A stretch of 64,000 nucleotides of DNA from Paulownia fortunei (taxonomy: Eukaryota; Streptophyta; Magnoliopsida; Lamiales; Paulowniaceae), in contig CM033111.1 of NCBI GenBank assembly GCA_019321725.1, positions 1,364,001 to 1,428,000 of the forward strand, read 5' to 3'. Below the pieces are notes generated by a model. That model saw nothing but the letters and a program-made list of their open reading frames with translations. It was not told the origin of the DNA and made no database searches. The position numbers and the translations under genes were made by a program. Numbering within the stretch: the first letter of the stretch is position 1; the number at the start of each line of letters is the position of its first letter. Shown one piece after another: positions 63,703-64,000 of this stretch.

Positions 63703-64000
63703 TCAGAAAGGATGAACATTTTTTGTTAATCCGCCATTAACGTTAGTGAAAAAACCCATTAACTCCGGCCTGTACGGCAAATACGACCGCCGCCGCTCCT
63801 CCTCTTTCGCCTTACTCCTCAAATACACCTCATGAGCCGACAAAGGCGCCGTTTTACTCTTGCCACTCTTCTTCACCTTCCTGCTGATTTTCACAGTTGA
63901 CTCCATCTTCTCACTCTTCTCCTCCGCTGCCGCGACCGCCGGCTGATCCGCAGTGGACGGCGCGTGGCCGTTGTTCAAGAAAACAAAAGCGTCCCTTCCA
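63703..64000 (-). CDS. Membrane-associated kinase regulator-like protein, C-terminal part (gene continues past the window)
   Basis: Only the last 99 codons plus one base lie in the window. The frame is open to the right edge (GRDAFVFLNNGHAPSTADQP), so the true start lies outside. A Lys/Ser-rich basic segment (VKISRKVKKSGKSKT) is followed by SAHEVYLRSKAKEEERRRSY and the end LPYRPELMGFFTNVNGGLTK, NVHPF. SAHE..Y, RR(R/K)SYLPYR..L.GFF..VNG and the NVHPF end are characteristic of the plant MAKR/BKI1-like family of small plasma-membrane proteins that modulate receptor kinases. Which member this is cannot be decided from the fragment. Confidence 0.65.
   Translation of the reverse strand, partial: GRDAFVFLNNGHAPSTADQPAVAAAEEKSEKMESTVKISRKVKKSGKSKTAPLSAHEVYLRSKAKEEERRRSYLPYRPELMGFFTNVNGGLTKNVHPF

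Overview
The window is nuclear DNA of a flowering plant (eudicot). The genes have many short GT-AG introns, the intergenic DNA is AT-rich, and every recognised protein belongs to a plant family. An asterid, perhaps of the Lamiales, is my impression from the galactinol synthase and RING protein sequences, but that is weak inference. There is no operon structure and no organellar, viral or bacterial signal.

Layout, left to right. 2.0-4.4 kb (+): BOI-related RING E3 ligase, with an apparent one-base frameshift in its first coding exon. 6.6-9.05 kb (-): RBM48, a minor-spliceosome RNA-binding protein (8 exons). 10.9-12.6 kb (+): pyroglutamyl-peptidase I-like protein (4 exons, catalytic triad visible). 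14.3-16.3 kb (+): intronless PLS/E-type pentatricopeptide repeat protein. 16.3-23.9 kb: no gene, but a perfect 30-bp inverted repeat that could be a young MIRNA-type locus. 23.9-27.4 kb (+): GH28 polygalacturonase with a secreted, proline-rich N-terminus. 30.8-35.7 kb (+): naphthoate synthase of vitamin K1 synthesis (9 exons). 38.0-41.3 kb (+): ARF1-class GTPase with a leader intron and a GC-AG last intron. 41.3-48.1 kb: no gene. 48.2-50.1 kb (+): galactinol synthase. 52.0-58.2 kb (+): pantothenate kinase 1 type (10 exons). 58.9-61.8 kb (+): a secreted S1/S-protein-homologue domain joined to a very long Lys/Pro-rich array of CX4C modules. 63.7 kb to the end (-): C-terminal end of a membrane-associated kinase regulator-like protein.

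Seven of these genes appear to match, in order, two paralogous segments of Arabidopsis chromosome 1 (around At1g23440-23490 and At1g60440-60610, recalled from memory). The window therefore looks like a conserved ancestral block rather than an accessory island. The genes do not form one pathway. They cover ubiquitin signalling, U12 splicing, peptide turnover, organelle RNA processing, pectin breakdown, phylloquinone, vesicle traffic, raffinose sugars and coenzyme A.

The most unusual item is the S1-domain repeat protein at 58.9-61.8 kb. Its tandem array has an exact 126-bp period, except for three consecutive 125-bp units. Each of those units has lost one base in a G run; together they interrupt and then restore the reading frame.
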